Below are positions 1 through 8,342 of a stretch of 64,000 nucleotides of DNA, one piece after another. This DNA is from Burkholderia metallica (GTDB taxonomy: Bacteria; Pseudomonadota; Gammaproteobacteria; Burkholderiales; Burkholderiaceae). The stretch is from positions 620,001 to 684,000 of the forward strand of contig NZ_CADFDB010000001.1 of the NCBI RefSeq assembly GCF_902832845.1. Reading direction: 5' to 3'. The translations under genes and the position numbers were made by a program. Positions within the stretch are counted from its first letter, which is position 1; each line of letters opens with the position of its first letter. The notes under the pieces were generated by a model. The model was not told the DNA's origin. It saw only the letters and a list, made by a program, of their open reading frames with translations, and did not search any database.

Positions 1-234
1 CGCGGCGCGACCGGCATCGCGGCGGGCGTGCCGCCCGGCTGGCGCATCGCGGACAAGGCCGGCACGGGCGGTTACGGCACGACGACCGACGTCGCGGTGC
101 TGTGGCCGCCGTCGCGCGCGCCGATCGTGATGGCCGTGTCGTTCACGCAGCCGCAGGCTGCCGCGGCCGCCCGCGCGGACGTCGTCGCGTCGGCGGCGCG
201 CATCGTGGCGGGTGCGCTCACCGCGACCACCTGA
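1..234 (+). CDS. Class A beta-lactamase, 3' end only
   Basis: The window opens inside this gene; 77 codons remain before the TGA. The tail carries the class A signature region DKAGTGGYGTTTDVAV followed by WPPSRAPIV, which matches the beta-3 strand and C-terminal helix of Pen/CTX-M-like serine beta-lactamases that hydrolyse penicillins and cephalosporins in the periplasm. The Ambler 234-236 triad reads K-A-G rather than the usual K-T-G or K-S-G. The neighbour downstream is a LysR gene on the same strand, so this is not the classic divergent penA-penR pair. The Ser-x-x-Lys and SDN motifs lie outside the window and cannot be checked. Confidence 0.85.
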   Translation, partial: RGATGIAAGVPPGWRIADKAGTGGYGTTTDVAVLWPPSRAPIVMAVSFTQPQAAAAARADVVASAARIVAGALTATT

Positions 235-337
235 GCGTCCCGCCTCGCGCAAAGCCGGCGTTTGGCTTATCGTGTCGGACAGCGCGCGCCGGTGCCGGCG
301 CGCGGCCCTTTCGCGCCGTTTTCCGTTCGTCATCTCC

Positions 338-1210
338 ATGCGCCGACTTCCGCCCCTGCACGCGCTGCAGATCTTCTCGACGGTGGCCCGCCACCGCAGC
401 TTCACGCGCGCGGCCGAGCAGCTGTGCATCACGCAGGGCGCGGTGAGCCGGCAGATCCAGACGCTCGAGGCGCATTACGGTTTTCCGTTGTTCAAGCGGC
501 ATGCGAAGGGCCTCACGCTGACGGCGGAAGGCGAGCAGTTGCTGCCGGTCGTCAACGAGAGCTTCGCGCGGATCGAAGACATTTCGATGAAGCTCACGCG
601 GCAGCGCACCGATCTCGCGCTGAAGGTGCCCACCTGCGTGATGCGCTGGATGCTGCCGCGCATCCTGCGCTTCCAGGGCGAGCATCCCGATCTCCACGTG
701 CAGATCACGACGGCGTGGCAGCACGTCGTCGATTTCTCGACCGAGCCGTTCGACGCGGCGGTCGTGTACGGCACGTCGCCGGGTGCGGGCGTGTGCGCGC
801 TGCCCCTCTTCGACGAACGGCTGACGCCCGTGTGCGCGCCCGAGTTGCGGCAGACGGCGCCACTCGACGCGGTCGGCGATCTCGCGCGCCATACGCTGCT
901 GCATCCGACCCGCGACCATCGCGACTGGCGCGCGTGGCTCGATCACGCGGGCGAGCGCGGCGTCGATCCGGCGCGCGGGCCGACGTTCGACACGCTCGAT
1001 CTCGCGACGAACGCGGCGATGCAGGGCTTCGGCGTCGCGATCGGCGACGTGACGCTCGTCGACGACGACGTCAGTGCGCGCCGGCTCGAGCGGCCGTTCG
1101 ACATCGTGCTCGAAACGGGCGCACGGTATTTCTTCGTCTATCCCGAGCACATCGGCAACCAGCAGAAGATCCGCGCATTCAGCGACTGGATCGCGCGCCA
1201 TCGCGACTGA
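338..1210 (+). CDS. LysR-family transcriptional regulator (GcvA/AmpR-like)
   Basis: This 290-residue protein has the LysR layout. An N-terminal winged helix-turn-helix (about residues 5-65, with the motif FTRAAEQLCITQGAVSRQI) is followed by a periplasmic-binding-protein-like effector domain to the C-terminus. The start RRLPPLHALQIF is the one usual for the GcvA/AmpR subgroup, so I chose the ATG at 338 over the upstream in-frame ATG at 212, which would overlap the beta-lactamase. It lies 103 nt after the beta-lactamase stop in the same direction, so control of that gene is possible but not shown. The effector is unknown. Confidence 0.88.
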   Translation: MRRLPPLHALQIFSTVARHRSFTRAAEQLCITQGAVSRQIQTLEAHYGFPLFKRHAKGLTLTAEGEQLLPVVNESFARIEDISMKLTRQRTDLALKVPTCVMRWMLPRILRFQGEHPDLHVQITTAWQHVVDFSTEPFDAAVVYGTSPGAGVCALPLFDERLTPVCAPELRQTAPLDAVGDLARHTLLHPTRDHRDWRAWLDHAGERGVDPARGPTFDTLDLATNAAMQGFGVAIGDVTLVDDDVSARRLERPFDIVLETGARYFFVYPEHIGNQQKIRAFSDWIARHRD

Positions 1211-1252
1211 CCGGCGCGTGCCACCCGTCGCATGCAGGGCCGGCGAACGGCT

Positions 1253-1588
1253 TTACTGGTACGTGACGACGGCGATCATCGGTGCCTGATTGTTGCCCGG
1301 ACGGCGCGGTAAAACGATTGCGCGCGAGGCCTGCGTAAAGGTCGTCGTCCTGACGGCCTGCCGGCTCGCCGTGTCGACGAACGCGATCTGGCCGGTCGCC
1401 GGACGCGGGCAGTCGGGCCGTACGCGCGCTTGAGCGGCATCGGTCGTATCGAGCGCGAACGTGCAGGGCGGCTCGACGATCATGCCGGAGAAGTGGATGG
1501 TGCCGGACGCGCCGGCGGCAAACGACGGGGAAATGGCCAGAAGCGAGGCAGCCAGGACGAACGAGGCGGCGACAGGGCAATGCTTCAT
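1253..1588 (-). CDS. Short type 1 pilin-like exported protein
   Basis: This 111-residue protein begins with a clear signal peptide (hydrophobic core at about 8-24, cleavage near SFA-AG). The mature start, GTIHFSGMIVEPPC, is the first strand and first cysteine of chaperone-usher (FimA-like) pilins, and a second cysteine at residue 60 could form the usual disulphide. The end, MIAVVTYQ, resembles a terminal pilin strand. At about 85 mature residues it is roughly half the usual pilin length, and no chaperone or usher gene is nearby. It may be a minor or degenerate pilin or a spare periplasmic domain. The start is preceded by a GGAG-like site. Confidence 0.65.
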   Translation of the reverse strand: MKHCPVAASFVLAASLLAISPSFAAGASGTIHFSGMIVEPPCTFALDTTDAAQARVRPDCPRPATGQIAFVDTASRQAVRTTTFTQASRAIVLPRRPGNNQAPMIAVVTYQ

Positions 1589-1958
1589 GACAGGCTCCAG
1601 AGAGGAAGCGCGTCGCAGCGGGGCCGCTCGGGTGGCAGTCCGTCAACGCTGCGGTGCTATCTGCGTAAACGGCAAAACCATCGGACCTCTTGAATCGAAA
1701 ACGGGAAATAACGGTAATAGGTGCATCACTCGGCATTACTTCAATCAATGTAGGCCGGATTTGCGGGTGCGCAAGTCAGGGTAATGCCGATGCCGTAAGC
1801 TGAACGGAGGAACCCGGTTGCGCTGCGGGAGCGCACCGCGAGTCGTTGCAGGGTCAACGAGTTGACGAATCGACGAAGCGGTGCACAGGTGAATGCCGCG
1901 CGACAAAAGAAAACGGCCGCTCGTGAAAGAGCGGCCGTTTGGCGTGACGCTGCGCCGT
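1589..1958. other. Intergenic region, promoter side of the pilin-like gene plus a terminator
   Basis: No supported gene lies in these 370 bases. The left half, which is less GC-rich than the surroundings, should hold the promoter of the pilin-like gene. The right end holds the terminator of the GlsB/YeaQ gene at 1911-1940. No promoter box is convincing. Confidence 0.5.
1911..1940 (-). terminator. Rho-independent terminator after the GlsB/YeaQ gene
   Basis: A perfect 12-bp stem (AAACGGCCGCTC paired with GAGCGGCCGTTT) closes a 6-nt loop, 18 nt past the minus-strand stop. On the minus strand the stem is followed by TCTTTTG, a short U-rich tail. Confidence 0.85.
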
Positions 1959-2213
1959 TCAGTTCGTGCGCTTGCGTATCGCGCCGACGATCACGAGCAG
2001 CACGATCGCGCCGATGATCGACGCGATCCAGCCCGCGCCCTGGCCCGGCGCGTACCAGCCGGCGGCGCGGCCGAGGTAGCCGGCGACGAGCGAGCCGACG
2101 ACGCCGAGCACGACCGTCATCACGATGCCCATCTTGTCGTCGCCGGGCTTGAGCGCGCGGGCGAGGAGGCCGACGATGAGCCCGACGACCAGGGTTTCGA
2201 TGAGTTGCAGCAT
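1959..2213 (-). CDS. GlsB/YeaQ/YmgE family stress-response membrane protein
   Basis: This is an 84-residue inner-membrane protein with three hydrophobic segments (about 4-20, 29-48 and 58-77). It has the glycine-rich pattern of the GlsB/YeaQ family, called transglycosylase-associated in older annotations: GLIVGLLARALKPG near the start and GWIASIIGAIVLL near the end. Family members are small membrane proteins linked to envelope or acid stress; their molecular role is unclear. The start at 2213 has a good GGAGG site 5 nt upstream. Longer reading of the same frame (to 2477) lacks any family similarity and was rejected. Confidence 0.85.
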   Translation of the reverse strand: MLQLIETLVVGLIVGLLARALKPGDDKMGIVMTVVLGVVGSLVAGYLGRAAGWYAPGQGAGWIASIIGAIVLLVIVGAIRKRTN

Positions 2214-2340
2214 GAACGCCTCCCTATTGCAGTTGAGCAGTTGACGAAACGAAGTTGACTCGTGCGGCGCACAAGGGTTCCATGCGCGCCGGGCCGGTGC
2301 ATCGCGTGCGAGTATCGCATGCCGGCGCGTCGCGCGGATG

Positions 2341-3117
2341 TCAGGTTGCCGGTGCGTCCGCCACCGGGTCGAGACGGCGATAGCCTTCGGTCGCGCGCAA
2401 CAGCGTGCGCGTGTAGTCGCGCGCCACCAACCCGGTGCGCACGTCCTCGATCCGCAACTGTTCGACGATTTCGCCATGCTGCATCACCGCGACGCGCTGG
2501 CACAGGAAGCCGATCACCGCGAGGTTGTGGCTGACGAGGATCATCGTCAGGTTGCGTTCGCGATGCAGGCGGCGCAGCAGGTTCAGGATCTCGGCCTGCA
2601 CCGATACGTCGAGCGCGGACGTCGGCTCGTCGAGCAGCAGTACGCGCGGCTCGACGATCAGCGCGCGTGCGATCGCGACGCGCTGGCGTTGGCCGCCCGA
2701 CAACTGGTGCGGATAGCGGAACCGGAACGCGGGGCCGAGGCCGACTTCGGACAACGCACGGGCGATGCGCGCGTCGGCGTCGTCGATACGGTGGATCGAC
2801 AGCGGCTCGCGCAGCGTCTGGTCGACCGTGAAGCGCGGATGCAGCGACGCGTACGGGTCCTGGAACACCATCTGCACGTGCCGGCGCAATGCGCGATCGG
2901 GCGTGCCGCCCACCGTCCGCCCGTCGATCGCCAGGTGGCCGGACGCGAGCGGCACGAGGCCCGTCAGCGCGCGCAGCAGCGTCGACTTGCCGGAACCCGA
3001 TTCGCCGACGAGCCCGAACACTTCGCCGTCGCGCACCGCGAAGCTCGCGTCGCGCACGGCGTCGACGTGACCGGTGCGGGTCGGGAAACGGATGGATGCG
3101 TGATCGACGTCGATCAT
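2341..3117 (-). CDS. ddpF: Dipeptide ABC transporter ATP-binding protein DdpF
   Basis: This 258-residue ATPase of the Dpp/Opp type energises uptake of short peptides. Visible motifs are Walker A (GESGSGKST, about 38-46), Q-loop MVFQDPYASL, signature LSGGQRQR, Walker B LLLDEPTS and H-loop VSHN. It is the last gene of the operon and starts inside the stop of ddpD (ATGA overlap at 3114-3117), so the two are translationally coupled. The symbol rests on the full operon order X-A-B-C-D-F, which matches the E. coli D-Ala-D-Ala uptake operon. The longer frame reaching 3741 overlaps ddpD and is not used. Confidence 0.88.
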   Translation of the reverse strand: MIDVDHASIRFPTRTGHVDAVRDASFAVRDGEVFGLVGESGSGKSTLLRALTGLVPLASGHLAIDGRTVGGTPDRALRRHVQMVFQDPYASLHPRFTVDQTLREPLSIHRIDDADARIARALSEVGLGPAFRFRYPHQLSGGQRQRVAIARALIVEPRVLLLDEPTSALDVSVQAEILNLLRRLHRERNLTMILVSHNLAVIGFLCQRVAVMQHGEIVEQLRIEDVRTGLVARDYTRTLLRATEGYRRLDPVADAPAT

Positions 3118-4028
3118 CGTACGGCCTCCTGTCGATCGGCGGACGATCCGGCGTATGACGCGGGCTCGAGCCACGCGGGATCGCGCCGCAGCACGGGCAG
3201 TTCGTCCGGCGGGTTCGCGAGCGGCGGGTTCGCCGCGAGCAGCCCGCGCGTATAGGGATGTGCGGCGTCGCGCAGGTCGCGCGCCGCGCAGGTTTCGACC
3301 ACGCGGCCCGCGTACATCACCGCGACGCGATCGCAGAACGACATCACGAGCGGCAGGTCGTGGCTGATGAACATCAGGCCCGTGCCGTGCCGCGCGATCA
3401 TCGTGTCGAGTACCGCGAGCACCTGCATCGATACGGCGACGTCGAGCGCGGACGTCGGCTCGTCGGCGATCAGCAGGCGCGGGCCGGTCGACACCATCAT
3501 CGCGATCATCACGCGCTGGCCCATGCCGCCCGACAGCTCGTGCGGATACGCATCGGCGACGCGCGCCGGGTCGCGGATCTGCACGGCCGCGAGCGCATCG
3601 ACGATCCGCTCGCGCAGCGCGCGGCCGCGCAAGCCCGGCTCGCGCAGCCGGAACGCCTCGCCCATCTGTTTGGCGACCGTCATCACCGGGTTCAGCGAAT
3701 ACTTCGGGTCCTGCAGGATCATCCCCATCTGGCTGCCGCACAGCCGCCGGCGTTCGGCCGCCGACATCGCGAGCAGGTCGTGGCCCGAGAAGCGCATCGT
3801 GCGCGCCGACCAGCGCGCGGCATCGGGCAGCAGGCCGAGCAGCGCGCGGCCCGTCAGCGATTTGCCGGAGCCCGATTCGCCGACGATGCCGAGCCGTTCG
3901 CCGGGCGCGAGCGTCAGCGACAGGTCGCGCACGGCATCGGTGACGGTGCCGTCGTGCCCGCGAAAGCCGATCTTCAGGCCGTCGATTTCGCAGAGCGGCG
4001 TGGGTGAGGAGGCGGAATTCATCGGCAT
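3114..4028 (-). CDS. ddpD: Dipeptide ABC transporter ATP-binding protein DdpD
   Basis: This 304-residue Dpp/Opp-type ATPase is the partner of DdpF. It carries Walker A GESGSGKSL, a Q-loop in MILQDPKYSLNP, the slightly unusual signature LSGGMGQR, Walker B LLIADEPTS and FISHD at the H-loop. The C-terminal stretch with HPYTRGLL is the typical oligopeptide-transporter extension. The start at 4028 lies 1 nt after the stop of ddpC; an alternative ATG two codons later (4022) is possible. It ends in the 4-nt overlap with ddpF. Confidence 0.88.
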   Translation of the reverse strand: MPMNSASSPTPLCEIDGLKIGFRGHDGTVTDAVRDLSLTLAPGERLGIVGESGSGKSLTGRALLGLLPDAARWSARTMRFSGHDLLAMSAAERRRLCGSQMGMILQDPKYSLNPVMTVAKQMGEAFRLREPGLRGRALRERIVDALAAVQIRDPARVADAYPHELSGGMGQRVMIAMMVSTGPRLLIADEPTSALDVAVSMQVLAVLDTMIARHGTGLMFISHDLPLVMSFCDRVAVMYAGRVVETCAARDLRDAAHPYTRGLLAANPPLANPPDELPVLRRDPAWLEPASYAGSSADRQEAVR

Positions 4029-4029
4029 C

Positions 4030-4944
4030 TCATGCTCCGTGGCGGGGATCGAAGACGTCGCGCAGCCCGTCGCCGAGCAGGTTGAACGCGAGGCTCACGA
4101 GCAGGATCGCGCAGCCGGGCAGCGTGGCGACCCACCATGCATCGAGCAGCACGTTGCGGCCCGACGCGACCATGAAGCCCCATTCGGGGCTCGGCGGCTG
4201 CGCGCCGAGGCCGAGAAAGCCGAGGCCCGCGACGGTCAGGATGATGCCGGCCATGTCGAGCGTCGCGCGCACGATCACCGACGACATGCAGAGCGGCACG
4301 ATGTAGCGCAGCAGGATGCGCGGGCCCGATGCGCCTTGCAGCCGCGCGACGTGGATGTAGTCGGCCTGCGCGATGCGGATCGTCTCCGCGCGCGCGAGCC
4401 GCGCATACGCGGGCCATGCGGTGATCGAGATCGCGACGACCGCGTTGATCACGCCGGGCCCGAGCGCGGCCGCGAACGCGAGCGCCAGCACGATCTTCGG
4501 AAACGCGAGCGCGATGTCGGTGATGCGCATCAGCACGCTGTCGACGAAGCCGCCGCAGTAGCCGGCCGTCGTGCCGATCGCGAGGCCGATCGGCACGACG
4601 ATCGCGACGACGAGCAGCGCGATGCCGAGCGTGAGGCGCGAACCGGCGATCAGCCGCGAGAGGATGTCGCGGCCGAGCTGGTCGGTGCCGAACCAGTGCG
4701 ACGGCGAGCCGGGCGGCAGCAGCCGGTCGGACAGCACCTGGCGCAGCGGGTCGTGCGGCATGATCAGCGGGGCGACGATCGCGACGACGATCAGCGTGAC
4801 GAGGATCGCGAGCCCGAACAGGTTCAGCGGGTTGGTGGCGAAACGACGCCAGCGTCGATATGCGAGGCCGAATGCGGCCTGCGAGCGCGACGCGGGTGCA
4901 TCGGACAGCAGCCACGCGCGCAGCGTGAGGCGCTCGGCGTTCAT
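4030..4944 (-). CDS. ddpC: Dipeptide ABC transporter permease DdpC
   Basis: This 304-residue inner-membrane permease of the DppC/OppC type has the characteristic N-terminal cytoplasmic segment, then a first membrane helix (about 42-62) and an external loop with HWFGTDQLGRDILSR, a hallmark of this family. Five further helices follow. The EAA-like ATPase-contact loop lies around GASGPRILLRYIVP. It forms a heterodimeric channel with DdpB. A 66-nt gap separates it from ddpB, the largest gap between the transporter subunit genes. Confidence 0.88.
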   Translation of the reverse strand: MNAERLTLRAWLLSDAPASRSQAAFGLAYRRWRRFATNPLNLFGLAILVTLIVVAIVAPLIMPHDPLRQVLSDRLLPPGSPSHWFGTDQLGRDILSRLIAGSRLTLGIALLVVAIVVPIGLAIGTTAGYCGGFVDSVLMRITDIALAFPKIVLALAFAAALGPGVINAVVAISITAWPAYARLARAETIRIAQADYIHVARLQGASGPRILLRYIVPLCMSSVIVRATLDMAGIILTVAGLGFLGLGAQPPSPEWGFMVASGRNVLLDAWWVATLPGCAILLVSLAFNLLGDGLRDVFDPRHGA

Positions 4945-5010
4945 GATCGGAGGACCTTCGGCATGGGTAGTGAAAGAAGCGGAATGAAAGCGGTCATGGC
5001 GGGGCGGCCC

Positions 5011-6081
5011 TCAGCGCGCACGCGGATCGAACACGCGGTACAGCGCGTCGGTCAGCAGGTTGACGGTGATGAACATCGCGCCGATCACGAGCGTCGCGCC
5101 GAGCACCGCGTTCATGTCGGCGTTCAGCAGCGCGCCGGTCAGGTACGAGCCGAGCCCCGGCCACGCGAACACGATCTCGGTCAGCACCGAGCCTTCGAGC
5201 AGGTTGCTGTACGTGAGCGCGATCACGGTGAGCAGCGGCACCATGATGTTGCCGAACGCATGCCGCCAGATCACGCGCCGCTCGGGCAAGCCCTTCGCGC
5301 GCGCGGTGACGATGTATTCCTGGCTCAGCTGGTCGAGCATGAACGAGCGCGTCATGCGGCTCAGGTAGGCCACCGAGTAGTAGCCGAGGATCGCCGCCGG
5401 CAGCGCGATGTGCGACACCGCGTTGCGGAACGCGTCCCACTCGCCCGCGAGCGCCGCGTCGATCAGCAGGCTGCCCGTGCGCGGGTCGACCATCCCGTCG
5501 TACACGGGATCGAGCCGGCCGGGACCGCCGACCCAGTGCAGCCGCGCGTAGAACAGCAGCAGCCCCATCAGCCCCAGCCAGAACACCGGTACCGAATTGC
5601 CGACCAGCCCGACGAAGCGCGCGACGTGGTCGATCGGCCGGTTGTGCTTCACGGCGGCCGCGACGCCGAGCGGGACGCCGATCGCGATGCCGATCAGCGT
5701 CGCGATCGTCGCCAGTTCGAGCGTGGCCGGGAACACGCGTCTGATGTCGTCGAGCACCGGGTTCGCGGTCAGCAGCGACACGCCGAGATTGCCGTGCAGC
5801 ACATCGCGCGCATAGATCAGGAATTGCGTGGCGAGCGGCTTGTCGAGCCCGAGCGCGATGCGTTCGGCCGCATAGGCTTGCGCCGATGCGCGATCGCCGA
5901 GGATCGCGAGCACGGGATCGATCGGCACCTTGCGGCCGATCACGAACGTCAGCGCGAGCAGCCCCGCGAACGTGACGGCGAGCGTGAGCGCCCAGCGCAG
6001 CACGCGCAGCGCCCAGCGCACGGCCGGGCGCCGCGCGGGCAGCGTGCGCAGCGCTTCGAGGGAGGAGGCGGGAGTCGACAT
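5011..6081 (-). CDS. ddpB: Dipeptide ABC transporter permease DdpB
   Basis: This 356-residue DppB/OppB-type permease has a first membrane helix at about 30-50, then the typical GNLGVSLLTANPVLDDI segment after an extended periplasmic loop, and further helices to a C-terminus ending in FDPRAR. The EAA loop is visible in ARAKGLPERRVIWRHAFGN. It is slightly longer than the usual ~310-340 residues because of extra residues at the N-terminus and in the loop around GGPGRLDPVYDG. It starts 10 nt after the ddpA stop. Confidence 0.87.
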   Translation of the reverse strand: MSTPASSLEALRTLPARRPAVRWALRVLRWALTLAVTFAGLLALTFVIGRKVPIDPVLAILGDRASAQAYAAERIALGLDKPLATQFLIYARDVLHGNLGVSLLTANPVLDDIRRVFPATLELATIATLIGIAIGVPLGVAAAVKHNRPIDHVARFVGLVGNSVPVFWLGLMGLLLFYARLHWVGGPGRLDPVYDGMVDPRTGSLLIDAALAGEWDAFRNAVSHIALPAAILGYYSVAYLSRMTRSFMLDQLSQEYIVTARAKGLPERRVIWRHAFGNIMVPLLTVIALTYSNLLEGSVLTEIVFAWPGLGSYLTGALLNADMNAVLGATLVIGAMFITVNLLTDALYRVFDPRAR

Positions 6082-6091
6082 GCGGCGAGTC

Positions 6092-7693
6092 TTATTGCTT
6101 CTTCAGGTTGCGGTACGACACGAGATCGTTGATCGGCCCGACTTCGAGCCCGCTCACGCCGGGCCGCGTCGCGACTTGCGCGACCTTCTCGAACATGATC
6201 ACGAACGGCGAGCGCGCGAGCACTTCCTTCTGCATCGCCTGATACAGCTGCGCGCGTTTCGCGGCGGTCGGCTCGGCGAGCGCGGCGTCGGTCTGCTTCG
6301 TCAGTTGCGGGATGTCCCAGCTGTTGCGCCAGGCCAGCATTTTATAGCTCGACTTGTCGGAATTGTCGGGGTTCCATGCGAACCCCTGCGCGTTGCTGTG
6401 CGGATCGATGTAGTCGGCCGACCATTCGCCGATGTAGATGTCGTGCTGGCGCGCGCGGTATTTCGCGAGCGTCTGCTTGTTGTCGCCGGGGATCAGCTGC
6501 ACCTTGATGCCGGCCTGCGCGAAATTCGCCTGCACCGCCTGCGCGATTTCGGTGTACGGATAATCGTTGCGCACGTCCATCGTCACCGAAAAGCCGTTCG
6601 GTACGCCGGCCTTCGCGAGCAGCGCCTTCGCCTTCGCGACGTCGAGCTTGTACGGGTTCGTGTTCAGCGTGCCGAGGAAGCCTTCGGGCAGGAAAGTCTG
6701 GTGCACCTTGTAGGTCGTCTTCACGACGTTGCCCTGGATGCCCGCATAGTCGACGAGCCACTTCAGCGCTTCCTGCACGTCGGGTTTCGCGAGCGCCGGG
6801 TTCTTCGTGTTCAGGCCGAGATACAGCAGCGTCGCCTGCGGCGAGGCCGACACCTTCGCCTTGCCGGACTTCACGACCGACGCCAGATCGTCGGGGCTCA
6901 GGTCGCGCGCCGCGTCGACGTCGCCGTTCTCCAGCAGCAGGCGCTGGCTCGCGGCTTCGGGCACGTGGCGCAGCACGATGCGCTTCATCGCGAGCGGCAG
7001 CCGGTAGCCGTCGAAGCGCTGCAGCACGAGGCTGTCGCCGGCTGTCCACTTCACCAGCCTGTATGCGCCGGAGCCGGCTTCGTTGGTCTTGAGCCACGCG
7101 TTGCCGAAGTCGTTGCCCTGCTGGTGCGACAGCAGGAGCTTCTTGTCCAGCACCGATGCGGGCCACGAGCCGAGCACGTTCAGCACGAACGTCGGCGCGT
7201 ATTTCTGGTCGGTCGTGACCGATACCGTCAGGTCGTCGAGCTTCTTCACGTTGGCGACGACGTTCGCCTTCGTGAGCCCGATGCCGGTCAGCACGGCGGC
7301 CGGGCCCTTGTCGAGCAGCACCGCGCGCTGGATCGACCACGCGACGTCGTCGGCCGTCAGCGGATTGCCCGAGTGGAACTTGAGGCCGGGCCGCAGCTTG
7401 AACGTGTAGGTCAGCCCGTCGGTGCTGACCGTCCACGACTGCGCGACGTCGCCGTTGAATTTCGACGGATCGCGCAGGTCGACGCGCACGAGCCGGTCGT
7501 ACGTGTTCGCCACGTATTCCTCCGGCACCAGCTCGTAGATCTCGCCCGGGTCGAGCGTCGTGAATTCGTCGAGCAGCGTGGCCATCACGAACATGTCCTT
7601 CGGCGTTTCCGCGCGCGCGGCGGAAAGCGGGACGGCGGCGAGCACGGACGCGGCGGCCAGCGCCGCGACGAGCCGGGAAGTCGGGAATTTCAT
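6092..7693 (-). CDS. ddpA: Periplasmic dipeptide-binding protein DdpA
   Basis: This 533-residue family 5 extracellular solute-binding protein should capture dipeptides (probably D-Ala-D-Ala, given ddpX) and deliver them to DdpBC. A signal peptide is visible (hydrophobic core about 7-21, cleavage after SAARA). Family motifs include TFKLRPGLKFHSGNPLTADD and EWSADYIDPHSN. I took the ATG at 7693, preceded by GGAGCG, instead of the in-frame ATG at 7747, because only the former puts the signal peptide at the N-terminus. A close paralogue stands alone at 13746-15335. Confidence 0.88.
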   Translation of the reverse strand: MKFPTSRLVAALAAASVLAAVPLSAARAETPKDMFVMATLLDEFTTLDPGEIYELVPEEYVANTYDRLVRVDLRDPSKFNGDVAQSWTVSTDGLTYTFKLRPGLKFHSGNPLTADDVAWSIQRAVLLDKGPAAVLTGIGLTKANVVANVKKLDDLTVSVTTDQKYAPTFVLNVLGSWPASVLDKKLLLSHQQGNDFGNAWLKTNEAGSGAYRLVKWTAGDSLVLQRFDGYRLPLAMKRIVLRHVPEAASQRLLLENGDVDAARDLSPDDLASVVKSGKAKVSASPQATLLYLGLNTKNPALAKPDVQEALKWLVDYAGIQGNVVKTTYKVHQTFLPEGFLGTLNTNPYKLDVAKAKALLAKAGVPNGFSVTMDVRNDYPYTEIAQAVQANFAQAGIKVQLIPGDNKQTLAKYRARQHDIYIGEWSADYIDPHSNAQGFAWNPDNSDKSSYKMLAWRNSWDIPQLTKQTDAALAEPTAAKRAQLYQAMQKEVLARSPFVIMFEKVAQVATRPGVSGLEVGPINDLVSYRNLKKQ

Positions 7694-7754
7694 GTGCGCT
7701 CCATCTGTCGTTGAAGTCGTTGAACGTGAACGGTGAAGGGGATGCATGTGGCCG

Positions 7755-8342
7755 TTACATCAGGTGCCACGGGGCGCTGTCGGCAGCATCGATTTGCGGC
7801 AGCGCGTGCGAGCCCGGCAATTCGTAGTGCCACCACTCGCTGTCGATGTGCGCGAAGCCGGCCGCGTGCATCACGCCGAGCAGCAGCAGGCGGTTGCGCT
7901 GCACGGCGACGGGCAGCCCCGCGTGGAAGTGGCCCGATTCGGCGACCATCTCGTCGAAGCCGGTGCCCATGTCGAGCGGCGCGCCGTCCGCGCCGACGAG
8001 CGTCAGGTCGAGCGCGGTGCCGCGGCTGTGATTCGAGCCGCGGCCGAGGTCGGCGATGAAGTTCGGATCGGGCAGGAAATCCCACAGCACCTGCTGCGCC
8101 TGCGGCGGCCGGTACGCGTCGTAGATGCGCAGCGTGAAGCCGGCCTGCGCGGCAACGTCCACCGCGCGGCGCAGCGCGGCTTCGGCCGGCTCCAGCAGCA
8201 GGCAGTGCGCGTGGCGGTAGATCGGCTTGCCGGTCAGGTTGCGGTCGGTCGCATAGACGAGATCGATGTCGACGCGATGCGTGGCCGGCGTGATTTCAAC
8301 GAGGCGGTGAGCGTTCATCGGCGGTTGGGAAGGCACTCGCAT
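7755..8342 (-). CDS. ddpX: D-alanyl-D-alanine dipeptidase (VanX/DdpX family)
   Basis: This zinc dipeptidase cleaves D-Ala-D-Ala to D-alanine. From the 8342 start (195 residues) the VanX signature SNHSRGTALD gives Ser103, His105, Gly108 and Asp112, and EWWHYEL gives the catalytic Glu169 and zinc ligand His172. No signal peptide is visible, so action in the cytoplasm after uptake by DdpABCDF fits. The ATG at 8342 directly follows the stop of the rpiR gene; a second ATG at 8318 begins the region with family similarity and could be the true start. Confidence 0.9.
   Translation of the reverse strand: MRVPSQPPMNAHRLVEITPATHRVDIDLVYATDRNLTGKPIYRHAHCLLLEPAEAALRRAVDVAAQAGFTLRIYDAYRPPQAQQVLWDFLPDPNFIADLGRGSNHSRGTALDLTLVGADGAPLDMGTGFDEMVAESGHFHAGLPVAVQRNRLLLLGVMHAAGFAHIDSEWWHYELPGSHALPQIDAADSAPWHLM

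Noticed and set aside
3367-6132. 921-codon plus-strand open frame
   Set aside because: It is antisense to ddpBCD and rich in Arg and Asp; a shadow frame with no similarity.
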